Positions 44,914 through 51,755 of a stretch of DNA of 51,755 nucleotides are shown here, one piece after another. The notes under the pieces were generated by a model, which had not been told where the DNA came from, made no database searches, and saw nothing but the letters and a program-made list of their open reading frames with translations. Every line of letters begins with the position of its first letter. Within the stretch, counting starts at the first letter, position 1. Origin of the DNA: Candidatus Sulfotelmatobacter kueseliae. Lineage in GTDB: Bacteria; Acidobacteriota; Terriglobia; Terriglobales; Acidobacteriaceae. The position numbers were made by a program, and so were the translations under genes. The DNA lies in NCBI GenBank assembly GCA_900290255.1, contig OMOD01000138.1:1-51755 (forward strand). Reading direction: 5' to 3'.

Positions 44914-46218
44914 ATGAAGAATCTGTATAAAGTGCTTGTGATGTTGCTGGTGATGGCGGCGACGCTGTTGCTGGCGAATTGCGCCGGCGCACCCGGATGC
45001 CCGCAGGTTGCGTTCGGCGGGACGGCCTGCACAACGGGCGGTGGTGGCGGCTTTGGCGGCGGCGGTGGTAGTGGCGGAGGAGGCGGCGGTGGCGGCGGCG
45101 GAGGCTCAAGCTCGCCTACGGCCTTTGCTTATGCCGTGGATCAGAACGGCACGATGGACGGATACGCGTTCAGTGCCGGCGGCAAAACATTTGGGCCCAT
45201 CAGCGGTTTCAGCGCACCCGCGATCGCCAAGAACACTGGCGGCGTGGGATCGGTAGTCGCGCAGGGCAAATATCTCTACACGGTGATCGAGGATACACAG
45301 CAGATTTATGGCTGGACGATCGGTTCGGACGGCAGTCTGACGGCGCTGGCCAATTTCCCAATATCGATATCAGGACTGACCGGCATCGCGGCCACCACCT
45401 ATAACCAGCAGGTCGTGATTACGAACCCGTCGGGCACGATGCTGTTCATCGACCAGTTCATTCCCGAGCAGATTTTTGTGTACCAGATCGCCAGCACGGG
45501 ACAGCTGACGGCGGCTACTGGATCTCCGTTCTCGACGCTCAACCAGACGCTTGAACCGCAGAACATGGCGATGGACGGCCTGGGCAGATTCCTCTACGTG
45601 GCAGAAGACTCGGGCGCTCACTCGGGCGCTTTCGTGGTGGGATATTCGGTTTCGGGCACGGGCCAGCTGACGCCAATTCCCAACTATTTCACCTGGGGTA
45701 ACATTCCCATCTGGCAAATGCAGGGCGAGCCGAGCGGAAATTACATGCTCGGGATCAGCGCGAAGGTGCAGTTCATCTATGGCTCCGACGATCCGCATAT
45801 CTACGTTTACAACGTAGACCAGACGACCGGCGCGCTGTCACCGGTGGCAAACTCTCCATTCGCCACGACGTACGACCCGTTCAACATCGCAGTGCAGCCT
45901 ACGCTGAGCAACGGCGAGTATGTCTATTCGTTCAGCATCAATGATACGGATACGGCGGCCAATCCCATCGAGGCGTATCAGATCAACACCACGACGGGAG
46001 CGTTGACCGCAGTGAAAGGCTCTCCCTTCGGCGGTTTGACGCCAACCGCCTGGGGACAGTTCGACCAGAGCGGGCAGTACCTGTTCATCTACACCGGGGT
46101 TTCTCCAGACTTCAGCCTGGGCGTGCTGAACGTGAGCAGCACGGGAGGCCTGACGGAAACAGTCGGGACCACAGCGCTTCAGACTAGCGGCTACTTTGCG
46201 GTCGCGGACACGCCCTAA
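44914..46218 (+). CDS. lipoprotein with lactonase-like beta-propeller
   Basis: 434 residues from ATG 44914 (GGAGG 6 nt upstream). A lipoprotein leader (LVMLLVMAATLLLANC) is followed by a Gly-rich spacer (about 39-63), then repeated blades of the type FAYAVDQNGTMDGYAF, GRFLYVAEDSG, QIFVYQIASTGQLTA and HIYVYNVDQTTGALSPVANS. These match the 7-bladed 6-phosphogluconolactonase-like/YVTN propeller family. Catalytic activity is uncertain; many secreted acidobacterial members have unknown roles. Confidence 0.85.
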   Translation: MKNLYKVLVMLLVMAATLLLANCAGAPGCPQVAFGGTACTTGGGGGFGGGGGSGGGGGGGGGGGSSSPTAFAYAVDQNGTMDGYAFSAGGKTFGPISGFSAPAIAKNTGGVGSVVAQGKYLYTVIEDTQQIYGWTIGSDGSLTALANFPISISGLTGIAATTYNQQVVITNPSGTMLFIDQFIPEQIFVYQIASTGQLTAATGSPFSTLNQTLEPQNMAMDGLGRFLYVAEDSGAHSGAFVVGYSVSGTGQLTPIPNYFTWGNIPIWQMQGEPSGNYMLGISAKVQFIYGSDDPHIYVYNVDQTTGALSPVANSPFATTYDPFNIAVQPTLSNGEYVYSFSINDTDTAANPIEAYQINTTTGALTAVKGSPFGGLTPTAWGQFDQSGQYLFIYTGVSPDFSLGVLNVSSTGGLTETVGTTALQTSGYFAVADTP

Positions 46219-46257
46219 GCACAGGCCTCGGAATCGAGGCAAAGGTGTTGACAGCTC

Positions 46258-46288
46258 AGAGACCCGCATGAACTGCGGGTCTCTTTTT
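46258..46288 (+). terminator. intrinsic terminator of the propeller lipoprotein gene
   Basis: Perfect 10-bp stem AGAGACCCGC/GCGGGTCTCT with a 7-nt loop, running into TTTTT. It lies 40 nt after the stop codon at 46218. Confidence 0.92.
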
Positions 46289-46486
46289 GTTTGCGCGGCG
46301 GGGGGTACAATAACGAATGTCCCCTCGTGCCCGCTGCGTGGCCGGACTGTCGACGGCGGTGGGGACCGGTATCTCGAAGCGGTGAGGAACTGGTGAGTTC
46401 AAACCTTTTTCGGCGCGGCTACGTCTGAAAAAGAAGCAAGCAGTGGGGCCCTGGTTAATTCATAGCGGCGCGACCGGCAGAAGACC

Positions 46487-49066
46487 GTGACCATCAGAAT
46501 CAGAATCCCGAGGGGAAGGGGCGGGGACGAAGGCAAGAAAATCCGCGGGCTGCCGCGCGATCCAGTGCTGCGGGCGGCGCTGGCCGCATTTCTGATTCTG
46601 GCGGTGTCGTGCACGGTTCTGTTTTCCTACTACTACATCAAGTACGCCCGCATCATCGAGCGGCGGTTCAGCACGCCGGTGTTCAGCAACTCGGCGAAGA
46701 TTTATGCCCTGCCGCGAACCGTGCGCACCGGAGAAAAGATCGACGGGAAGGAGATCGCGGCGGAGTTGCGCCGGGCCGGGTACGTGGATAAAGAAGGGCA
46801 GTCGAAGCTGGGCAGCTTCCGGTTGGTCAGTGATGGGATCGAGATCACGCCTGGGCCAGAGTCATATCACAGTCCGGAACCGGCGTACATCAGCATTGAG
46901 GACGGGCAGGTCGATCGCATCGCCAGCAAGGGGAATGAGCTCTCGGCTTACGAACTCGAGCCGCAACTGGTGACCGCGCTGTTCGACGCCGAGCAGCGGT
47001 CGAAGCGGCAACTGGTGAAGTACAACGACATCCCGCCGTTGATGACGCAGGCGGTGCTGGCCATCGAGGACCGGCGCTTTTTCGAGCACAGCGGGGTGAA
47101 TTTTGTCCGCATGTTTGGAGCGCTCTGGGCGGACCTCGCGCGGCGAGCAGGAATCAGCCACACCCGCTATGAGCAGGGCGGATCGACCATCACCATGCAA
47201 CTCTCGCGGGGATTTTTTCTGACTCCGGAGAAAACAATCAAGCGCAAGCTGACGGAGATGCTGATTGCCGAGGAACTGGAGCAGAAGTTCACTAAGCAGC
47301 AAATCTTCGAGTTCTATGCGAACTGGGTGAACCTGGGACAGCGCGGGTCATTCGGGATCAGCGGATTCGCCGAGGCGTCGCAAGCCTACTTCAACAAAGA
47401 TTTGAAGGACATCACGCTTCCCGAAGCTGCCCTGCTGGCAGGAATCATCCAGGGCCCCAGTTGGCTTTCTCCCTATCGCCATCCGGAGCGTGCTCTGGAA
47501 CGCCGCAACCTGGTGCTGGATGCGATGGTAGAGACCCACGCCATCGCGCGGGAGCAGGCGGAAAAGGCAAAAGCCACACCGTTGAAGTTGGCGCCGCCAA
47601 ATGTCGAAGCCAGCGATGCGCCTTATTTCGTGGACATGGTGCGCGACTCTCTAATCGGGAAGTTCAACGAGCGCGACCTGAACGACCAGTCCTACCGCAT
47701 TTACACCACGCTGGATCCCGATCTGCAGAAGGCTGCGGCACAGTCGGTGGAAATGGGCATCAAGCTGGTGGATGAGCAAGTGAAGAAGTTGCGCACCAAG
47801 CGGGTGAAGGTGGGGAAAAAAATCGAGACGCAAGTGGAACCCGGTCCCCAGGCGCAGGTGGCGCTGGTGGCGCTCGATCCGCACACCGGGGCGGTGCTGG
47901 CGCTGGTGGGAGGGCGCGACTACAGCTGGAGCCAGTTGAATCACGCGGTGGCGAAGCGGCCGACGGGATCGATTTTCAAGCCCTTTGTGTACGCGACAGC
48001 GGTGAACACAGCTCTGGACGGCTCGCAAGCGGTGCTCACACCGGCCTCGACCGTGACCGACGCGCCTTCCAGTTTCGCCTACGGCGACCAGATCTACGAG
48101 CCGCGCAACTACAAAGAGGAGTACCACGGCGAGGTGACGCTGCGGTATGCGCTGGCGATGTCGCTGAACAACGCGACGGTCAAGGTGGCGGAAGAAGTGG
48201 GCTACGACAAGGTGGCAGACCTGGCGCGGTTGGCGGGCATCACGTCGGTGAAGGCGACGCCGGCCATGGCGCTGGGATCGTACGACGCTTCGCCGGTGGA
48301 TATGGCGGCGGCCTACACGGCCTTCGCCAACAATGGAGTACGGCTGTCGCCGATTCTGGTGCGCTCGGTGCGCAACAGCAAGGGAGACGTGCTGGCGAAT
48401 TACAGCACCGACCAGCGTCCAGTGCTCGACCCGCGGGTAGCCTACGTCATGACCAACATGATGGAAGGCGTTATCAACAACGGGCTGGGGTTTTCCGCGG
48501 TGCGCGGGCGGGGCTTTACGCCACCCGCAGCCGGCAAAACCGGCAGTTCCCACGATGGCTGGTTTGCGGGATACACCTCGAATCTGCTGTGCATCGTATG
48601 GGTCGGCTATGACGATTACAGCGACCTGCGGCTGACCGGCGCCATGACCGCGGGGCCTATCTGGGCCGAGTTCATGAAGAAAGCAGCGGATTTGCCGCAG
48701 TATGCCGACATGAGGGAGTTCGTGCAACCGTCGGGCGTGGTGGATGTGGAACTGGACAAAGCCACGAACCGGTTGGCTACGCCGGCTTGCCCGGACGACT
48801 ATGTTACGGCTTTTGTAGCCGGCACTGAGCCGCGGGACACGTGCGACTCGCAGGCGGGAATCAAGGGATTCTTCTCCCGTTTGCTGGGCAGCGGGGAAAA
48901 AGTGCCGGCGCCGGCCCAACCGGCAAACGGGCAGGATGCCTCTCAGCAGCAAGATGCCAACAAGAAGAAGGGCTTCTTCGGCAAGATTGCGGGAATATTT
49001 AAGGATGACAAGGCTACGACTCCGGAGTCTAAACCAGCAGACGCCGGTCAGACCGGGCCGCATTGA
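46487..49066 (+). CDS. mrcB: bifunctional peptidoglycan synthase, PBP1b-like
   Basis: 859 residues from GTG 46487. One membrane helix (about 30-52) is followed by a UB2H-like region (VFSNSAKIYALPRTVRTGEK; IAAELRRAGYV) as in PBP1b. The GT51 glycosyltransferase has catalytic E194 in EDRRFFEHSGV and GGSTITMQLSR. The transpeptidase has S495-x-x-K498 (TGSIFKP), S559-L-N561 and K684-T-G686 (AAGKTGSS). A Lys/Ala/Gln-rich tail follows. All catalytic motifs are intact. It polymerises and cross-links peptidoglycan at the outer face of the inner membrane. Confidence 0.93.
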   Translation: MTIRIRIPRGRGGDEGKKIRGLPRDPVLRAALAAFLILAVSCTVLFSYYYIKYARIIERRFSTPVFSNSAKIYALPRTVRTGEKIDGKEIAAELRRAGYVDKEGQSKLGSFRLVSDGIEITPGPESYHSPEPAYISIEDGQVDRIASKGNELSAYELEPQLVTALFDAEQRSKRQLVKYNDIPPLMTQAVLAIEDRRFFEHSGVNFVRMFGALWADLARRAGISHTRYEQGGSTITMQLSRGFFLTPEKTIKRKLTEMLIAEELEQKFTKQQIFEFYANWVNLGQRGSFGISGFAEASQAYFNKDLKDITLPEAALLAGIIQGPSWLSPYRHPERALERRNLVLDAMVETHAIAREQAEKAKATPLKLAPPNVEASDAPYFVDMVRDSLIGKFNERDLNDQSYRIYTTLDPDLQKAAAQSVEMGIKLVDEQVKKLRTKRVKVGKKIETQVEPGPQAQVALVALDPHTGAVLALVGGRDYSWSQLNHAVAKRPTGSIFKPFVYATAVNTALDGSQAVLTPASTVTDAPSSFAYGDQIYEPRNYKEEYHGEVTLRYALAMSLNNATVKVAEEVGYDKVADLARLAGITSVKATPAMALGSYDASPVDMAAAYTAFANNGVRLSPILVRSVRNSKGDVLANYSTDQRPVLDPRVAYVMTNMMEGVINNGLGFSAVRGRGFTPPAAGKTGSSHDGWFAGYTSNLLCIVWVGYDDYSDLRLTGAMTAGPIWAEFMKKAADLPQYADMREFVQPSGVVDVELDKATNRLATPACPDDYVTAFVAGTEPRDTCDSQAGIKGFFSRLLGSGEKVPAPAQPANGQDASQQQDANKKKGFFGKIAGIFKDDKATTPESKPADAGQTGPH

Positions 49067-49074
49067 AGGCGGTG

Positions 49075-49174
49075 TCAGGTCTTAGGTGTTGGGTCTTAGG
49101 TCTTTGGTCTCGGGATAAGACAAGGCCCCAATGCCCAAAGACCTAACACCTAGGGCCTGACACCTAAGACCTGA
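49075..49174. repeat. 100-nt inverted repeat with 7-nt periodicity after the PBP gene
   Basis: The left arm carries words of the type CAGGTCT, TAGGTGT, TAGGTCT, TTGGTCT in 7-nt register; the right arm carries ACCTAAC, ACCTAGG, ACCTAAG. The outermost 15 nt are perfectly complementary (TCAGGTCTTAGGTGT). It starts 8 nt after the PBP stop codon and could act as a transcript-end structure. Confidence 0.85.
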
Positions 49175-49243
49175 TGGGAAATCTTCACCGGGCGCGCAAA
49201 ACTGTGCCAAAATGAAGTCAATCGGTGGTTCTTGGGGGTGGTT

Positions 49244-50071
49244 ATGTCGTCCTGCCCGAGAGTGTTTCTGGTTCCCGGATTTCTTCTCGTGGTTTGCTCC
49301 CTATCGTTGCCCGCCGCGTCATGGGGGCAGGCTTCCCACTCAGAGCAGGTTCAGGTCACGCCGCCAGCGATTCGGACAGTGGACCCTCCCGCACCGGACG
49401 CCACAGTGGCCGATCTGGAGGCGCGCGGCGACCAGTTGCGGACGCAGAAACTTTATCTGGACGCGCTCGACTACTACCGCGCCGCGCTGGCCAAAGAGCC
49501 AAACTCAGCCCGGCTGCTGAACAAGATGGGCATTGCCGAGTTGATGATGCAGCGCAACCGCGAGGCGAAAAAGGCGTTCGAACGATCCATCAAGGCGAAC
49601 CAGGCGTCGGCTGATGCCCACAATAATCTGGGCGTGGTGTATTACGAGGAGAAGCATTACGGCCCTGCCATCAAGGAGTATCGCAGAGCGATCGCGCTGG
49701 ACGACATGTCGGCATCGTTCTTCAGCAATCTGGGAGCGGCGCAGTTTTCCAGAAGGGAATTCGACCAGGCCGCGGTCTCCTACGAGCACGCCTTGGAACT
49801 CGATCCCGACGTATTCGAGCGCACTTCACGGGGTGGGGTGCAAGCGCAACTGCCCAGCCCCGAGGACCGGGCACGCTACGACTACACGGTCGCGAAGCTG
49901 TACGCCAAGATGGGTTTCTCGGACCGGTCGCTGGAATACCTGAGAAAAGCGATGGAAGAGGGGTACAAAGACTTCAAGAACGTGTATAAGGACACCGAAT
50001 TCGCTGAACTGCGCAAAGACAAGCGCTTCGCGGAGTTGGTGGCGATCAAAGTTCCGGCACTGCCGGAATAG
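49244..50071 (+). CDS. secreted TPR protein
   Basis: 275 residues from ATG 49244 (GGGGGTGG upstream; in-frame TTG at 49232 less likely). A signal peptide (LVPGFLLVVCSLSLPAASWG) is followed by TPRs: DALDYYRAALAKEPNSARLL, RSIKANQASADAHNNLGVVY, EYRRAIALDD, SYEHALELDPD. The C-terminal part (RARYDYTVAKLYAKMGFSD) is also helical. Probably a periplasmic scaffold; partner unknown. Confidence 0.8.
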   Translation: MSSCPRVFLVPGFLLVVCSLSLPAASWGQASHSEQVQVTPPAIRTVDPPAPDATVADLEARGDQLRTQKLYLDALDYYRAALAKEPNSARLLNKMGIAELMMQRNREAKKAFERSIKANQASADAHNNLGVVYYEEKHYGPAIKEYRRAIALDDMSASFFSNLGAAQFSRREFDQAAVSYEHALELDPDVFERTSRGGVQAQLPSPEDRARYDYTVAKLYAKMGFSDRSLEYLRKAMEEGYKDFKNVYKDTEFAELRKDKRFAELVAIKVPALPE

Positions 50072-50166
50072 GGCGCGGCGTAGTCCTCCCACTTGCGGCG
50101 TCTGCTATAGGGCGCAAGAATTACAAACTTTTACAAAATTAGACGAAACTTTCCGAGGTTCTCAGG

Positions 50167-50274
50167 TTTAATGCGTGTACATACTCCTGAAAACAACAGG
50201 GTGAGTAAGGAGAAACGGTAGCCCATCGGATGCTGACCCGAGCACGCCCCAAGCAAGCGTCCGGTGGGTTTTTT
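50167..50274 (+). ncRNA. candidate structured RNA with intrinsic terminator
   Basis: Starting near a TTTAAT hexamer (50167-50172), the sequence can form hairpin 1, TACTC-CTG / CAG-GAGTA (50182-50207, with a GGT bulge). A GGAGAAACGG linker follows. The terminal stem is CCCATCGGA/TCCGGTGGG (50222-50230 with 50260-50268, one T-G pair), followed by six T. No open frame fits. I do not recognise a known RNA family. It could also be the 3' end of the TPR gene transcript. Confidence 0.5.
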
Positions 50275-50283
50275 GTTTGCTTT

Positions 50284-50311
50284 TAGCTCTTAGCCTTTAG
50301 CTCTTAGCTCA
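50284..50311. repeat. short heptamer array
   Basis: Four consecutive 7-nt words in register: TAGCTCT, TAGCCTT, TAGCTCT, TAGCTCA. It lies between the candidate RNA and kdsC. Confidence 0.85.
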
Positions 50312-50334
50312 AGACCAAACCATTACCGCAGAGG

Positions 50335-50396
50335 ACGCTGAGTACGCCGAGGATCTTAGGTATTTCTTTCTCCGCATCCTTTGCGTCCTCTGCGGT
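50335..50396. repeat. inverted repeat with 9-nt words, at the 3' end of kdsC
   Basis: The left arm has CGCAGAGGA, CGCTGAGTA and CGCCGAGGA in 9-nt register; the right arm has TCCTTTGCG and TCCTCTGCG. The outer 14 nt are perfectly complementary (ACCGCAGAGGACGC). It ends 2 nt before the kdsC stop codon. Confidence 0.8.
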
Positions 50397-50398
50397 TT

Positions 50399-51058
50399 TC
50401 ACTTGTTTTTCACCGCTGCGGTGGGGCTGCGCTCCCCGATGTAAGCTTCCACGATCTTCTTCCACTTGCCTTGCGCCTTCAGGATGAATTCGACGGCGTC
50501 GCGCAGGGCGCCGTCGCCGCCGGCGTGGGGCGTGATGTAGTGGGCCTCCCGCTTCACTTCGGCGCGAGCGTTCTTCACAGCGATGGCCAGGCCCCCGGCG
50601 CGCATAGCGGGAAGATCAATAATGTCGTCGCCAACGAAACAGGCTTCTTCCAGTTGGAGTCCTGCTTGCCGCACGATTTCCTCGAAGCAGGTGCGCTTGT
50701 CATCAACGCCCTGACGCACGTATTCGAGCTTCAGGTCACGCGCGCGGAGGGCGACAGTTTCGGAAATGCGCTTGGTGATGAGCCCGGTCTTGATGCCCGC
50801 GAGACGGGCCAAGGAAATTGAGGTGCCGTCGTGGGCATGGAAGCCTTTGGCTTCAATCATGCTCTGGCTATGAAAGCCAAATCCGCCCTGGCCGCCGTGC
50901 CGGGCGGACTGTTCTTTTTCTCTTTGATCAAGAACGCTCTGTTCGGTTCCTGGAGGGGCAGGGAAGATGAAGAGCTTGCCGTCGGTGAGGACGCCATCAA
51001 CGTCGAAAAGAAGAAGTTTGATTTTGCGGGCGCGGGAGTGAGCCGAAAGTTTTGGCAT
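50399..51058 (-). CDS. kdsC: Kdo-8-phosphate phosphatase (KdsC-like HAD) with long insert
   Basis: 219 residues from ATG 51058. HAD motif 1 is DVDGVLTDG (19-27, nucleophile D19). Further motifs are FHAHDGTSISLARLAGIKTG, TKRIS and GDDIIDLPAM. The end (AHYITPHAGGDGALRDAVEF) is typical of KdsC. It removes phosphate from Kdo-8-P, after KdsD and KdsA in Kdo synthesis. About 32 extra residues lie between motif 1 and the FHAHDG block compared with the E. coli protein; the DNA there contains a TCCGCCC/GGGCGGA palindrome (50882-50908). The start has no strong ribosome-binding site. Confidence 0.85.
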   Translation of the reverse strand: MPKLSAHSRARKIKLLLFDVDGVLTDGKLFIFPAPPGTEQSVLDQREKEQSARHGGQGGFGFHSQSMIEAKGFHAHDGTSISLARLAGIKTGLITKRISETVALRARDLKLEYVRQGVDDKRTCFEEIVRQAGLQLEEACFVGDDIIDLPAMRAGGLAIAVKNARAEVKREAHYITPHAGGDGALRDAVEFILKAQGKWKKIVEAYIGERSPTAAVKNK

Positions 51059-51238
51059 TGCATGAATTCTAGCAGTCGTGCGGTATGTGCCGGAGCTGAT
51101 CCTGTACGCTGCGGGGGCAGGGCACCAGGGGAGGCTAGCCAATGAGCGATTTTTCGCCAACCATGCGGGCAAAACTTCGGGCAGGTCACGTCCCGTCGGC
51201 AGTCCGGCGGGCGTGTTCCCCTCCACCAGGCGAGCCTG

Positions 51239-51754
51239 CTAAGAGCTGACCGGGGCAGGTCTCACAAATTGACTTGCGCTGATCCTGGGCGCCGCTTTGG
51301 GAATTCGTAGAATCATCAACCCTGCGATGAGCGCCGCCGCCATCACAAACCTCAGCCCCAAAGAGAATGACGCCCCGGTGCGGGTGTACACGTAGCCGAA
51401 GAGGTAAGGCCCGGCAAATCCCGCTATGCTGCCGACCGAGTTGATGAGTCCCACCGCCGTGGCTGCTTCTGCCTGGCTCAAGATTTCGGTGGGGATCGCC
51501 CAGAAGGTGGAGAGATAAGCTGTGAGAACGCCCGCGACCGTGAACCAACCAATGGTGAACACAACCGAGTGGCCCGGAATGGAGAGGAAGAAATAGGCGA
51601 TCCCGGCGACGAACAGCGGCATGGCAGCATGCCACCGTCGCTCCGCCTGCTTGTCGGAGTGCCAGCCATTGACCTGCATAGTTACGAAAGCGGCCAGGAA
51701 CGGCAGAGCGCCCACCATCCCAACGCGCATATCGGTGAAGCCCGTCAGCCGCTT
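51239..51754 (-). CDS. MFS transporter, 5' part cut by window edge
   Basis: The C-terminal part of a major facilitator protein, probably of the anion:cation symporter (ACS) branch: VGALPFLAAFVTMQVNGWHS, then five to six helices (IAYFFLSIPGHSVVFTIGWF; NSVGSIAGFAGPYLFGYVYT). The frame is open to the window edge, so the N-terminal half lies outside. Substrate unknown. Confidence 0.85.
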   Translation of the reverse strand, partial: KRLTGFTDMRVGMVGALPFLAAFVTMQVNGWHSDKQAERRWHAAMPLFVAGIAYFFLSIPGHSVVFTIGWFTVAGVLTAYLSTFWAIPTEILSQAEAATAVGLINSVGSIAGFAGPYLFGYVYTRTGASFSLGLRFVMAAALIAGLMILRIPKAAPRISASQFVRPAPVSS

Positions 51755-51755
51755 C

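Noticed and set aside
29649..50396. CRISPR array as an explanation of the repeated words
   Set aside because: The words are 7-9 nt long, directly adjacent with no spacers, and no cas genes are present.

Overview
The window is GC-rich bacterial chromosome and most resembles an acidobacterium of the Terriglobia ('Candidatus Koribacter' type). The evidence is a combination of gene families: BlaI/M56 regulator pairs, regulators that fuse a DNA-binding head to a FlgO-like domain and TPRs, a Ser/Thr kinase-TPR receptor, a TatT-type TRAP transporter, and dispersed palindromic intergenic repeats. This placement is inference; no rRNA or other taxonomic marker is present.

Layout. 1-1.2 kb: the right part of an IS1182-type transposase gene, broken by a 28-bp tandem duplication. 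1.4-3.2 kb: blaI and an M56 sensor protease overlap, preceded by two palindromic operators. 3.5 kb: tRNA-Leu(CAA). 3.9-10.5 kb (minus strand): an MFS permease, then three genes that together make a split version of the large BadF/HgdB-like acyl-CoA dehydratase activase protein. 10.9-16.8 kb: a radical SAM protein, then two head-to-head paralogous FlgO-TPR regulators with different DNA-binding heads. 17.2-21.8 kb: a lipoprotein and a TPR-associated TRAP transporter (TatT, DctP, fused DctQM). 21.9-28.1 kb (minus): Ser/Thr kinase-TPR, an ECF sigma/anti-sigma pair, a lone receiver domain and a TetR regulator. The TetR gene diverges from an unknown protein carrying an HALVH motif.

29.2-51.8 kb: mostly housekeeping and envelope genes. 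These are metK and ahcY (activated methyl cycle), a RodZ-like protein, a GAF-GGDEF cyclase, a K+ channel-like protein, kdsD and kdsC (Kdo synthesis), proS, a PBP1b-like peptidoglycan synthase, secreted and lipoprotein genes, a TPR protein, and a partial MFS gene at the right edge. kdsD, kdsC and the PBP agree with a Gram-negative envelope.

Three things stand out. First, proS is broken by a perfect 22-bp tandem duplication; removing one copy restores one continuous frame. The transposase is broken the same way. Second, kdsD carries an in-frame insert made of two inverted copies of a palindromic repeat also found in an intergenic spacer. Third, many spacers in the right half consist of degenerate short words repeated every 7, 8 or 9 nt, often as inverted arms that begin at a stop codon or end at a start codon. 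A candidate structured RNA with an intrinsic terminator lies before kdsC. All calls come from reading the sequence; no database search was run.
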